Positions 7,254 to 14,993 of a stretch of 50,596 nt of DNA are shown piece by piece. Source of the DNA: an uncultured Bacteroidales bacterium (GTDB lineage Bacteria > Bacteroidota > Bacteroidia > Bacteroidales > Paludibacteraceae); NCBI GenBank assembly GCA_944321155.1, contig CALUKG010000008.1, positions 1 through 50,596 on the forward strand, read 5' to 3'. Position numbers and translations under genes: made by a program. Under the pieces are notes generated by a model, which saw nothing but the letters and a program-made list of their open reading frames with translations, did no database searches and was not told where the DNA came from. Position 1 is the stretch's first letter; each line of letters begins with the position of its first letter.

Positions 7254-7961
7254 ATGAACCGTACGTTGTTTAATGTTCTATATTGCCTTGCTGCTTCTTT
7301 TGTTATGGCAGCAATGTTTATTAGTCTAGGCTATCCTTTTGCCCATTCCCTTACATTGGGAACCATGTTTATGCCGGGAGGGTTTCTGCTGAGCTATTGC
7401 TTGCAATTGCCCGAGTTCAGTGGAAAGAAGGTCAATGTCCTTCATATCATTTATATCCTATTGGGAGGTGTCATTTTTCAGGAGTTTTTGATGTTGTTGT
7501 GCCATTGGTATTTTATGATATTGGACAAGGCTTTATGTATAAATATGTCACCTCTGTTTGCCAATCCGATTTTTCTTGTATTTATGTTGATGGCATTGGC
7601 TGTAGGACAATTTTATCTGAACCGTCGGATGCAACAAAAGGATAAAGCTGTCATAAACAAAATCACTTTTACTTCCAACTATAAAAAGATAACATTGGAA
7701 ACGGGCAATATTCTGTATGTTGAATCACGTGATACGGAGGTTTATATTTATACGGTAGATGGTGAATTATATAAAAGCCAGCGTCCCATTTCACAATGGG
7801 AAAACATATTGGAGGATAATTTTATCCGAATCCATCGTGCATTCTTGGTAAATAAGACTATGATTTCTTTAAGTGGAAATGATTGTGTGTGTTGTGCAGG
7901 AAAACAATTGCCTGTTTCACGAAAATACAAGAAGGCAGTACAGGCCTTGTTCGCTGTATAG
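7254..7961 (+). CDS. Membrane-anchored LytTR DNA-binding regulator
   Basis: A 235-residue protein. The first about 120 residues are four hydrophobic helices (for example LYCLAASFVMAAMFISLG, IIYILLGGVIFQEFLMLL, NPIFLVFMLMALAVGQFYL). Residues about 140-235 form a LytTR domain: KKITLETGNILYVESRDTEVYIYT, the QWENIL segment, and the near-invariant FIRIHRAFLVN and LPVSRKYKKAV. LytTR domains bind DNA through beta-strands. Fusing one straight to a membrane unit with no receiver or kinase suggests a one-component sensor that reads a membrane signal. It has its own promoter and a strong terminator after it. The target genes are unknown. Confidence 0.85.
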   Translation: MNRTLFNVLYCLAASFVMAAMFISLGYPFAHSLTLGTMFMPGGFLLSYCLQLPEFSGKKVNVLHIIYILLGGVIFQEFLMLLCHWYFMILDKALCINMSPLFANPIFLVFMLMALAVGQFYLNRRMQQKDKAVINKITFTSNYKKITLETGNILYVESRDTEVYIYTVDGELYKSQRPISQWENILEDNFIRIHRAFLVNKTMISLSGNDCVCCAGKQLPVSRKYKKAVQALFAV

Positions 7962-7975
7962 CCTATTATTAAAAC

Positions 7976-8012
7976 AAAAACTATCGGAGGCCTGTGGGCT
8001 CCGATAGTTTTC
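7976..8012. terminator. Bidirectional terminator between convergent genes
   Basis: CTATCGGAG (7981-7989) pairs perfectly with CTCCGATAG (7999-8007) over a 9-base loop. There is an A-run before and a T-run after, so it can serve both the LytTR gene and the GT9 gene. Confidence 0.85.
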
Positions 8013-8032
8013 ATGCTTATTATAGAAGTCTT

Positions 8033-9085
8033 TTATTTGTTGATATATGGCAGCAATGCCTCTACCACTTGATACGGACGGATAGCATTCATGCAAGCAT
8101 AGTCTCCGCGTAAGCAGGGTTTGTCACCATAAACGGAACAAGGGCGGCAAGGCATATTTACTTGCAGGGCGTTTTTGCCGGGTTGGTTCCAGCCCATGAA
8201 ACCGGCATAGGGATGTGTGGCGCCCCAGATGGATACAACTGGTGTTCCCACAAGCGAAGCTAAATGCATATTGCCTGAATCCATCGATAGCATAACGTCA
8301 AGGCGGCTCATCAACGCCAATTCTTCGTCAAAACTGAAACGGCCGGCACATGAAAATACATGATTATATTTGCTAGCCCATTGTGTCAGTGTTTCTGTTT
8401 CGGCTTTGCCTCCTCCAAAAAGGAATATACGCAAATGCTCGTCGGCACTCAGCAACTTGACAACCTCCTCCATCAATTGTAGAGGATATATCTTTCCCTG
8501 ATGTTTGGCAAAGGGGGCTATACCAATCCATTTGTATTCTCCTTTTTCCTTGTCCCCGATGAATTGGGCTATTTTCTCCTCGTTTTGGGGCTGTTGGGTA
8601 AATAGGGAATGGAATGTGAGCGGAAAGTCATAGCCCAACTTCTGAAATACTTTATGGTAGCGGCTGAAGCTAGTATCCAGTTGGCGGATTTTTTTGTTAT
8701 GCTCGCGTGTGAGGGCTTGTTTTTCTGCTCTTCCTTTATGGATATGTGCACAAGGAATACCAGAAAGGCGGAACAATGTGCGCAAAACTTTTGTGCGTAG
8801 CACATCGTGCAGGTCTGCCACAGCATGGAAACCTTCCTGTTTCAATAGACGGAACAGTTTCCATAGGCCAGGAATGCCCTTGTATTGCTCCAAATCTACC
8901 CCCATAAAGTGAACATTAGAGGGTGCGTGTGCAAATAGTCCTGCAAATTGCTTGCGGCTCAGCACCGTTATTTCCGTCTGAGGAGAGGCTGCTGCCAGTG
9001 AATAGACGATGGGTATCGTCATGGCAACATCTCCCAGTGCGGAAAAACGCATGACCAGCACTTTCTTGCTCATTTCCTTTTCCAT
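8033..9085 (-). CDS. Glycosyltransferase family 9 (ADP-heptose:LPS heptosyltransferase-like)
   Basis: A 350-residue GT-B enzyme of family GT9, which adds heptose to the LPS/LOS core at the cytoplasmic face. Family signs are KKVLVMRFSALGDVAMTIP at the N-terminus, the donor-site segment MSMDSGNMHLASLVGTPVVSIWGATHP in the C-terminal half, and the following PGKNALQV...CRPCS stretch. ATGs occur at 9085 and 9073, and the first directly abuts the upstream stop. It is the last gene of the prmC-recX-DUF4254-GT9 run. DUF4254 next to GT9 supports an envelope-glycan role. A terminator follows the stop. Confidence 0.88.
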   Translation of the reverse strand: MEKEMSKKVLVMRFSALGDVAMTIPIVYSLAAASPQTEITVLSRKQFAGLFAHAPSNVHFMGVDLEQYKGIPGLWKLFRLLKQEGFHAVADLHDVLRTKVLRTLFRLSGIPCAHIHKGRAEKQALTREHNKKIRQLDTSFSRYHKVFQKLGYDFPLTFHSLFTQQPQNEEKIAQFIGDKEKGEYKWIGIAPFAKHQGKIYPLQLMEEVVKLLSADEHLRIFLFGGGKAETETLTQWASKYNHVFSCAGRFSFDEELALMSRLDVMLSMDSGNMHLASLVGTPVVSIWGATHPYAGFMGWNQPGKNALQVNMPCRPCSVYGDKPCLRGDYACMNAIRPYQVVEALLPYINK

Positions 9086-9691
9086 TTATTTCTTGCCGTA
9101 AAGAACCGGGTTGAGGTCCGGGTCATTATACATCTTCATCTGTTTGTACACTTTCATATATTTCCTGCCGTTGGCAATATCGTCCAACAATTCTTCGATG
9201 GCAGTCGAAAGGTCTTTTTGTTGCTCCAGCAATATTTCCAGTTTCTTTTGGCATTGTTGCAGGTGGGCTTCGTCTGTGTCGGTACGTTCAGTTTCCTGTC
9301 TCATGTGGTAAATCTTGAGGTGGAGGATAGACAAACGGTCAAAAGCCCATGCCGGACTTTCCGTATTGATTTTTGCGTCTGGCAATATTTTTACGTCTTT
9401 ATACAGGTCAAGGAAATAGCTGTCAATCAGTTCAACAAGGTCGGTTCTGTCCTGATTGGATTTGTCAATGCGGCGTTTGATGGCCAATGCCTCCACCGGG
9501 TCGATGTTGGGGTCACGGATGATGTCTTCCAAATGCCATTGTACGGTGTCAATCCAGTTTTTCAGATAGAGGTAAAACTCAATGGATTTCTCTGGATAAG
9601 GATTATTGATAGGTTGGTCGATGAAATCGGTTTTGTGATAATCGACCACTGTCTGTTGAAAAATCTGATTGCTTTTCTCTGTGAAGTTCAT
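9086..9691 (-). CDS. DUF4254 domain protein
   Basis: A 201-residue soluble, highly charged, mostly helical protein with no signal peptide or membrane segment. Features include YPEKSIEFYLYLKNWIDTVQWHLEDIIRD near residues 33-60, the basic RRIDKSNQDR (about 75), and a coiled-coil-like region (about 130-185). Sequence and length match DUF4254, a Bacteroidetes family of unknown function often next to GT9 glycosyltransferases. Here its stop directly abuts the GT9 start, with no spacer, so the two are surely co-translated. A role with the transferase in LPS/LOS or glycan assembly is inference from context only. Confidence 0.8.
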   Translation of the reverse strand: MNFTEKSNQIFQQTVVDYHKTDFIDQPINNPYPEKSIEFYLYLKNWIDTVQWHLEDIIRDPNIDPVEALAIKRRIDKSNQDRTDLVELIDSYFLDLYKDVKILPDAKINTESPAWAFDRLSILHLKIYHMRQETERTDTDEAHLQQCQKKLEILLEQQKDLSTAIEELLDDIANGRKYMKVYKQMKMYNDPDLNPVLYGKK

Positions 9692-9703
9692 ATAATTCTC
9701 TTT

Positions 9704-10180
9704 TTAGTTTTTATGCAAATGTCGGTAAGCACGTTCAAATACATCCCGTTCAAAGCCTCGTCCTTGTGCAAAACGGTATAATTTCCCCTGCTTGTCGTAT
9801 TCATCGTTGTATTTCAATCCTTTCAGCTTGCCGGAGAGCAGATGGACCAATGCCTTTTCATAATCCTCCTCTTCAATCATTTCCATTCCTTGCTGGATGG
9901 AAGAATCGCTCAGCCCTTTCATGCGGAGTTGATATTTTATCTTGTATTTTCCCCATTTGTTATACCGGAATTTATCGGAAACAAATGCCCTGCAATAGCG
10001 TGCTTCATCAATGAAACCATTTTCCTGGAGGTATGCAATGATGTCTTCACTTTGAGGGGATGTAGCTCCCCACACAGCAAGCTTTTCCTGCACTTCTGTA
10101 ATACAATGTTCGGCAAGTGAGCAGTAGGCTGCTGCTTTCTGGAGCAGTTGCCCGTAATCGGCTGTGTGTTTTTCCTTCAT
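9704..10180 (-). CDS. recX: RecX-family regulatory protein
   Basis: A 158-residue, all-helical RecX-type protein. RecX binds RecA filaments and limits their growth or activity. Visible are the three-helix-repeat marks: AAAYCSLAEHCITEVQEKLAVWG, IAYLQENGFIDEARYCRAFVSDKFRYNKWGKYKIKYQLRMKGL (the most conserved block), and the C-terminal repeat with RFAQGRGFERDVFERAYRHL. Length is normal for Bacteroidetes RecX. It has its own promoter overlapping the end of prmC and lies 12 bp before the DUF4254 gene. recA is not in the window. Confidence 0.88.
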   Translation of the reverse strand: MKEKHTADYGQLLQKAAAYCSLAEHCITEVQEKLAVWGATSPQSEDIIAYLQENGFIDEARYCRAFVSDKFRYNKWGKYKIKYQLRMKGLSDSSIQQGMEMIEEEDYEKALVHLLSGKLKGLKYNDEYDKQGKLYRFAQGRGFERDVFERAYRHLHKN

Positions 10181-10200
10181 CTAATAATTGTGCAATTAGG

Positions 10201-10231
10201 CAAAGGTAAATGATTTCGTGTAATCATCAAA
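10201..10231 (-). promoter_or_regulatory. Promoter of recX, overlapping the prmC 3' end
   Basis: The minus strand reads TTTG (10231-10228), a 19-bp spacer, then TACCTTTG (10208-10201), 20 bp before the recX start. The -33 box lies within the last codons of prmC, so recX-DUF4254-GT9 can be expressed apart from prmC. Confidence 0.55.
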
Positions 10232-11066
10232 ACTTTACTGCCATAATCATGCGGTCATTTTGGCTGATGTCTTTTCGTAGGGTTGGTTGTAGGGTGCTCT
10301 CTTGTTGTATCATGTTTAGGGTTTCTTGCCCAAACTGACGGTTGATTTCAAAATAAAGTTGTCCGCCGGGCTTTAGTGCAGTGGAAGCGAAACGGGCTAT
10401 GGAACGATAGAACAGCAAAGGGTTATCTTCGGGAACAAAAAGTGCCAGATGTGGTTCAAAGTCCAGAACATTGCAGTGCATCTGTTCTTTTTCTGAAGGA
10501 GTAATATAAGGCGGGTTGCTTACAATGATATCATATATTTCCTGTTGGGAAGGGATTTGGAGTATATCCTGCTGACGGAAATCAACTTTTATCCCGTTTT
10601 CATCGGCATTTTTTCGTGCCAAATCCAAAGCTTCGTTTGAAATATCAATGGCTTCAACCGACCATGATGGGCGGTTTTGGGCTAGAGTCAAAGCGATGCA
10701 ACCGCTTCCTGTGCCCATATCCAATACATGGCGGGGACGCATATCATTCTCTGAAAGAATCCATTCCACCAGTTCTTCCGTTTCTGGACGGGGAATGAGT
10801 ACGGCTGGAGATACATGCAAATCCATGCCATAAAAGGGGGCTGTACCCAAAATATATTGCAATGGCTCACCGCTATGCAAACGCATGGCGATTGCCTCAA
10901 TTTGCTGATGTACAGATTCACTCAAAATGGAACTGCGCTCCATAAGCAGGTGGGTTCTGTCTGTATGGAGGAGCTGTTCCAATACGCAGTCGGTGATGTT
11001 GTTTATTTCTCTTGTATCATATAAACTCTGGAGCGACTGGCGCATAATGTTTCTTGACTGTTCCAT
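10227..11066 (-). CDS. prmC: Peptide chain release factor N5-glutamine methyltransferase
   Basis: A 279-residue SAM-dependent enzyme that methylates the Gln of the GGQ motif in release factors RF1/RF2. The N-terminal helical domain (1-80) is followed by LDMGTGSGCIALTLA (SAM motif I) and the catalytic IVSNPPYITPSEK with the NPPY signature. The frame stays open upstream to 11210, but a near-consensus promoter at 11089-11120 and the usual PrmC length place the start at the ATG at 11066. A second in-frame ATG is at 11045. It heads the run recX-DUF4254-GT9. Confidence 0.92.
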   Translation of the reverse strand: MEQSRNIMRQSLQSLYDTREINNITDCVLEQLLHTDRTHLLMERSSILSESVHQQIEAIAMRLHSGEPLQYILGTAPFYGMDLHVSPAVLIPRPETEELVEWILSENDMRPRHVLDMGTGSGCIALTLAQNRPSWSVEAIDISNEALDLARKNADENGIKVDFRQQDILQIPSQQEIYDIIVSNPPYITPSEKEQMHCNVLDFEPHLALFVPEDNPLLFYRSIARFASTALKPGGQLYFEINRQFGQETLNMIQQESTLQPTLRKDISQNDRMIMAVKF

Positions 11067-11088
11067 AAATTTTGTCGAAAGATGCAAG

Positions 11089-11120
11089 CAAAGATAAGGC
11101 TTGGAACGGAGAAGCACAAA
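11089..11120 (-). promoter_or_regulatory. Promoter of prmC
   Basis: The minus strand has TTTG (11120-11117), a 20-bp spacer and TATCTTTG (11096-11089). It lies 23 bp upstream of the chosen start and rules out the longer upstream frame as the main product. Confidence 0.65.
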
Positions 11121-11199
11121 TGCTGGGATAGCAGGTGTAATTATTGTTCCTTTCCGATGATTGAGCAGTATCTTTGTAGAGACTCTTTTGCCTATATAC

Positions 11200-11237
11200 A
11201 AAAAGCCCATAAAGCAAATTGCTCTATGGACTTTTTT
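11200..11237 (-). terminator. Terminator after the AsmA-like gene
   Basis: On the minus strand GTCCATAGAGCAA pairs with TTGCTTTATGGGC (few mismatches, 3-4 base loop) and is followed by a T-run. It begins about 15 bp after the stop at 11251. The A/T tracts on both sides would allow action in either direction. Confidence 0.7.
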
Positions 11238-11250
11238 GAAAGCTTTGTTT

Positions 11251-14200
11251 TTATTCCTCTTTGACTGTACTGGTCAGTGCATTGCGTATCATTTGGCGGA
11301 ACGACATGTTTTGGGTTTCCACTACTTTGCGTTCAACCGGTTTGAAGTCTTCCGCATATTTGCATTTGGACAATCCTATTTTCAGATCGTCAAGACTACC
11401 GGATACGTTTACACCGATGCGCAGCGGACTGAGAAGTGACAAATGGTAATCAAATGTCATATCCAAGTTGTGACGTCCGCCCAATGCCACTTTGTATTTA
11501 TCCATAGATACAAGGAAGGGGAAAACGTCCACTTCGTTGCGGAATACGGTGACCTCGGCCGATATGCTGTCTATCTTGTTCTCTGTCTTTTTCTTGAACA
11601 TCATCAGCTTGGCTATCTGACTGAAGGTTTCACCGTCCAGTAATACCAAATCTTTTCCGTAAATGGAAGCGGCACCACGCAAGGTGGACATTTTCAGTTC
11701 GTAATGGCGGTTGAGGTTGGTTTCTGCAGCCAAATGGAATTCTCCCTTACCTCGGAATGACCGCAACATAGGCAGGATGGAATCGACTTGCGGAATCATT
11801 TTTACCAATTCCTCTATCTGTATGTCCATCATGTGGTAGTCCAGTCCAACATACAAATGGTTCGGACGGGGTGATTTATACATGGCTGTCAGTTGCAGAC
11901 GGGCAGCATCACAAATAAAGCCCATTTCTTCGAGTACCAATATGCCGTCTTTTATATAGAGTTTTCCTCCTAAGTTGGTGGCGACTTGTTCGCCTACCAA
12001 TGCTTTGTCTATTTTGGTGTTCAATGTCAGGTCAACTCCCTTGGGCACAATGAATGGCATGGTTTCTTCTTGTGTGGAATCGTTGGAGGCAAGTTCTGTG
12101 GTAGGAGTATCTTCATCTGTCAACTCTTCTTCTGTACTACCCAAACCGCTTACCAATGCCATAAGCTGGTTGACATCGGTGGTGGTTGATACAAAATCAA
12201 GTTTGCCGGTCAATAAGCCTGTTCCTGCCATGAATTTGTTGATGTTATGCACATCTCCTTTTAGCTGGAAATCGGAATTGCCCAATTGTATGCGGCTGTC
12301 GGTGATGGTAAATTTACGGTTGGAGTAATCAAAGACAATTTCCGGTATATGGATAGTTTCCGGGAAATCGGCCATGGCTACATTACCTTGCTGAAGGTCA
12401 ACACTGACACGTGGGTTCCATTCGAGCAAAATATTGTCTTTACCGGTTTTATGGCGGGCATTAACTTTCAAGCCAAGTGATTGGGCATCTACTTTGATAG
12501 CTTCTCCCATAGCCAGTTGCAGGGCTTTTCCGTTATAGTCAACATTCAAGATAGGCTCATGCTTGTCTCGTTTGGTGGGACGCAAGGTGGCTTTTAGTTG
12601 GGGTTGTTGGAGCATGACGCTCATCGTGTCCATTGTTCCGTTTAGCTCTTGCAGGGCCAATTGGGCTTTGATGGTTGGCACAGCCAGGGAATCGGTCAAG
12701 TCCATGGTTATGGAAGCATTTACATCCGGTTGCGTCAATTGCGCGTTGATGTTGTCCATCACGGCATGGAGTTTTTCGGATTGGATGTTGCATGCTGCCA
12801 TTAAAGATTGACCGTCAAGCAGATTGGATGTTTGGGCTGACAGAGTTGTTTTGCCCGTTTCCATCGAGAGGGAATCGCCTTGTGCAAACGAAAGTTCATT
12901 CCATGCCAATTGTGCACCCAGGAAACGCAGGTCTTTGTTTGTGGTTGACGAATTAGGCATCTGGAAAGAGCACTCCAATCGAGGTGCGGTAACGGTCATG
13001 TTTTGATAAACTGCATCCAATTGTTGGAAGGTCAGTTTTCCATTCAGCAATATATGTTCAAAATCCTGTTTCTCTAATTGGCTCATGCGGAATTTGGCAG
13101 TGATGTTCCCTTGGGTACGTCCATTGAGTTGGGCTGCTAAATCTTTAGGCAAGACAGGTTTGAGGTCGGGCAAGTGGAGGTCAGTGGTTAGCTGCACATC
13201 ACAGTCCATGTCAGCCATCAATTGGTCAATGCGTCCTGTCAGACGGAGGGAGGAACCGAGTGTTTCTGCGTAAAGTCCGTTAATGACAGCGGAGTTGTCC
13301 GTACTGTCATTAAGGTTGATATGTGCAGCAAGGTCTGCATCTACGGCCTGCAATCGGTATGGCAAAGCGGGGTAGTTGACTTGTCCTTGTTTGAACTGCA
13401 ATGTGGCATCAACCAACGGCATGGTAGAGTCATTGTAGATGCCGTGGGCATGAGCATTGAGCGACAAAATACCGTCAGCTTGTAAACCGTTGAGCATTTG
13501 CTGGAAGGTGTCGGGAATCAGTTGCAATAATTCGCCGATAGGCCACTCTGCCATCTTGATGTGCAGGTCTGTGTGTATGTCTCCATTGGGGGGTAGGGCA
13601 GCTGTTCCTGTCAGTTGCAGGCGGAATTGTTCATTGAGTGCAATAAGCGTATTGCGGAGGGTCAGTTCACGTTTGTCAAGCAGTGCATTGAGGTCAAGCT
13701 GGAGTGCCAGATTAGCTTGTGAAAGGTAGGATGTTCCACCCATTTCCACTGACAAAGATGGGATGGAGAAGGTAATCTGCCCTTCTGCCTCTTTATCCTG
13801 TAGTTGGAGAGCCAATTGTCCTTGTGTGCCGCGTGTGGAGGCTTGAATGCCTCCTTTCTCATCCACATAGGTAATATTGGCATTTTCCAATGTGATTTGG
13901 CGCAATTGGATGGCACCAAAAGGCAAGGAAAAGGCAGTGGTATCTTCGGTCTGTTGTGTAGTGTCAGATGCGAAAACATCGTAATTGGCATTGCCCAAAC
14001 TATCGGTGAAAAGGCAGATTTCTGCTCCTTGGAGGGTCAATTCATGAAGGTCGATGGCATTGTCTTTCCACAATTTGCGCAGGTTGATGTCTGCGTTCAG
14101 GCGGTCAACGTGTAATACCGTGTCGGAAGGTGCGCCTGTTTGCGGATGAATCAGGGTCACGTTGTCTATGCCTAACATGAACTGTGGAAAGGTGCTGAAA

Positions 14201-14382
14201 AATGTCAGTTCCACTTGTCCGATTTCATACGGACAAGTTATCATCTTGTCTGCAAAATTTCGCACAATAGGGGTCAGACGTGATGGGGTGAACACCAGCC
14301 AAACCACAATGGCCACAGCAATTACCAGCAGACCCAATAGGCTGCCTAAGGTAATTCCTGCTATTTTGAGGGCCTTTTTCAT
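11251..14382 (-). CDS. AsmA-like envelope protein
   Basis: A 1043-residue protein with one N-terminal membrane segment (about residues 7-31, GSLLGLLVIAVAIVVWLVF) and a very long periplasmic part of repeating beta-strands. Typical AsmA/TamB-like features are FADKMITCPYEIGQVELTFFSTFPQFMLGIDNV at the start, many 'L.L.....' strand repeats, and a late region with FRGKGEFHLAAETNLNRHYELKMSTLRGAASIYGKDL. These proteins form long lipid-channelling bridges or shape outer-membrane assembly. The exact cargo is unknown. An acidic linker (EEELTDEDTPTTEL, about residues 750-765) breaks the beta region. It lies 2 bp after the lipocalin-like lipoprotein gene, in one operon. Confidence 0.82.
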   Translation of the reverse strand: MKKALKIAGITLGSLLGLLVIAVAIVVWLVFTPSRLTPIVRNFADKMITCPYEIGQVELTFFSTFPQFMLGIDNVTLIHPQTGAPSDTVLHVDRLNADINLRKLWKDNAIDLHELTLQGAEICLFTDSLGNANYDVFASDTTQQTEDTTAFSLPFGAIQLRQITLENANITYVDEKGGIQASTRGTQGQLALQLQDKEAEGQITFSIPSLSVEMGGTSYLSQANLALQLDLNALLDKRELTLRNTLIALNEQFRLQLTGTAALPPNGDIHTDLHIKMAEWPIGELLQLIPDTFQQMLNGLQADGILSLNAHAHGIYNDSTMPLVDATLQFKQGQVNYPALPYRLQAVDADLAAHINLNDSTDNSAVINGLYAETLGSSLRLTGRIDQLMADMDCDVQLTTDLHLPDLKPVLPKDLAAQLNGRTQGNITAKFRMSQLEKQDFEHILLNGKLTFQQLDAVYQNMTVTAPRLECSFQMPNSSTTNKDLRFLGAQLAWNELSFAQGDSLSMETGKTTLSAQTSNLLDGQSLMAACNIQSEKLHAVMDNINAQLTQPDVNASITMDLTDSLAVPTIKAQLALQELNGTMDTMSVMLQQPQLKATLRPTKRDKHEPILNVDYNGKALQLAMGEAIKVDAQSLGLKVNARHKTGKDNILLEWNPRVSVDLQQGNVAMADFPETIHIPEIVFDYSNRKFTITDSRIQLGNSDFQLKGDVHNINKFMAGTGLLTGKLDFVSTTTDVNQLMALVSGLGSTEEELTDEDTPTTELASNDSTQEETMPFIVPKGVDLTLNTKIDKALVGEQVATNLGGKLYIKDGILVLEEMGFICDAARLQLTAMYKSPRPNHLYVGLDYHMMDIQIEELVKMIPQVDSILPMLRSFRGKGEFHLAAETNLNRHYELKMSTLRGAASIYGKDLVLLDGETFSQIAKLMMFKKKTENKIDSISAEVTVFRNEVDVFPFLVSMDKYKVALGGRHNLDMTFDYHLSLLSPLRIGVNVSGSLDDLKIGLSKCKYAEDFKPVERKVVETQNMSFRQMIRNALTSTVKEE

Positions 14383-14384
14383 AA

Positions 14385-14765
14385 TTATCTGATTTTAGTG
14401 AGTGATGTGGACTTACCGGTGATGGTATCCTTGAAGGTCATGTGGGTAGCGGTAAGTTCGGTCAGTTTGTAACTCTTGGGAATGGCATCCTGCCCGGTCA
14501 TTCCTATTTGATGTACAATAGTTAGTTCAGAACCGGAAATAGACCATGAAAACGCTTGGGCTTCTTCTTCCGTTACGTCATCGGCCTCATCCCATGAAGC
14601 GCCTGTTCCATTTGCATCAAAACGCCAATGGTCTGTACTGTTTCCGTCAACTGTCCATGTGCCGATAATGAGGGTCTCATCGAAATCTTGGTCCATCAGA
14701 CTACATGCTGAGAATGATAGCGCCATGCAGATGCAGGCTGTCCAAAAGAAAAGTTGTTTTTTCAT
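14385..14765 (-). CDS. Lipocalin-like putative lipoprotein
   Basis: A 126-residue exported protein. The signal segment MKKQLFFWTACICMALSFSAC ends at a lipobox Cys21. The mature part starts with a GxW motif (IIGTWTVDGNSTDHWRFDANGTG) and continues with strands ending in TATHMTFKDTITG, the pattern of small lipocalin-like (DUF4923/5004-type) Bacteroidetes lipoproteins. The ligand is unknown. It is the first gene of an operon with the AsmA-like protein, 2 bp apart, and has a near-consensus promoter. The coupling suggests an envelope-lipid role, which is inference. Confidence 0.72.
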   Translation of the reverse strand: MKKQLFFWTACICMALSFSACSLMDQDFDETLIIGTWTVDGNSTDHWRFDANGTGASWDEADDVTEEEAQAFSWSISGSELTIVHQIGMTGQDAIPKSYKLTELTATHMTFKDTITGKSTSLTKIR

Positions 14766-14837
14766 TTTATGTTATGCTTTAATTAATGGTTGTTTCAAGA
14801 TCGGTTTAAGTTTTTATTGCATATGTTTGGGGTAGGG

Positions 14838-14869
14838 CAAAGGTAAGTTCTTTATTATGAATGTACAAA
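14838..14869 (-). promoter_or_regulatory. Promoter of the lipocalin-AsmA operon
   Basis: The minus strand has TTTG (14869-14866), a 20-bp spacer and TACCTTTG (14845-14838). The start codon at 14765 leaves a leader of about 65 nt. Confidence 0.65.
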
Positions 14870-14931
14870 TATAAGTATAGAAAGTTCAGACAAATAACAT
14901 TTGTATGGGGTGAAAGGTTCTCATATTACAT

Positions 14932-14985
14932 GTGTTTGTGAAAAAGGAATCGCCCGCGAACAGACGATTCCTTTTTCACAAACAC
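14932..14985 (-). terminator. Strong hairpin terminator after the GH13 gene
   Basis: A perfect 21-bp inverted repeat (14932-14952 with 14965-14985) encloses a 12-base loop. The arm ends in GAAAAAGGAATCG, so the hairpin contains its own A/T tract. It starts 8 bp after the GH13 stop on the minus strand and isolates that gene from the next operon. Confidence 0.8.
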
Positions 14986-14993
14986 GAACTTAT

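Noticed and set aside
11067..11210. Upstream extension of prmC to 327 residues
   Set aside because: A full promoter (11089-11120) lies in the extension and the extra residues resemble no PrmC N-terminus.
13457..13729. Plus-strand frames inside the AsmA-like gene, e.g. 11975-12328 and 13457-13729
   Set aside because: Ser/Arg/Cys-rich shadow translations of a long confirmed minus-strand gene.
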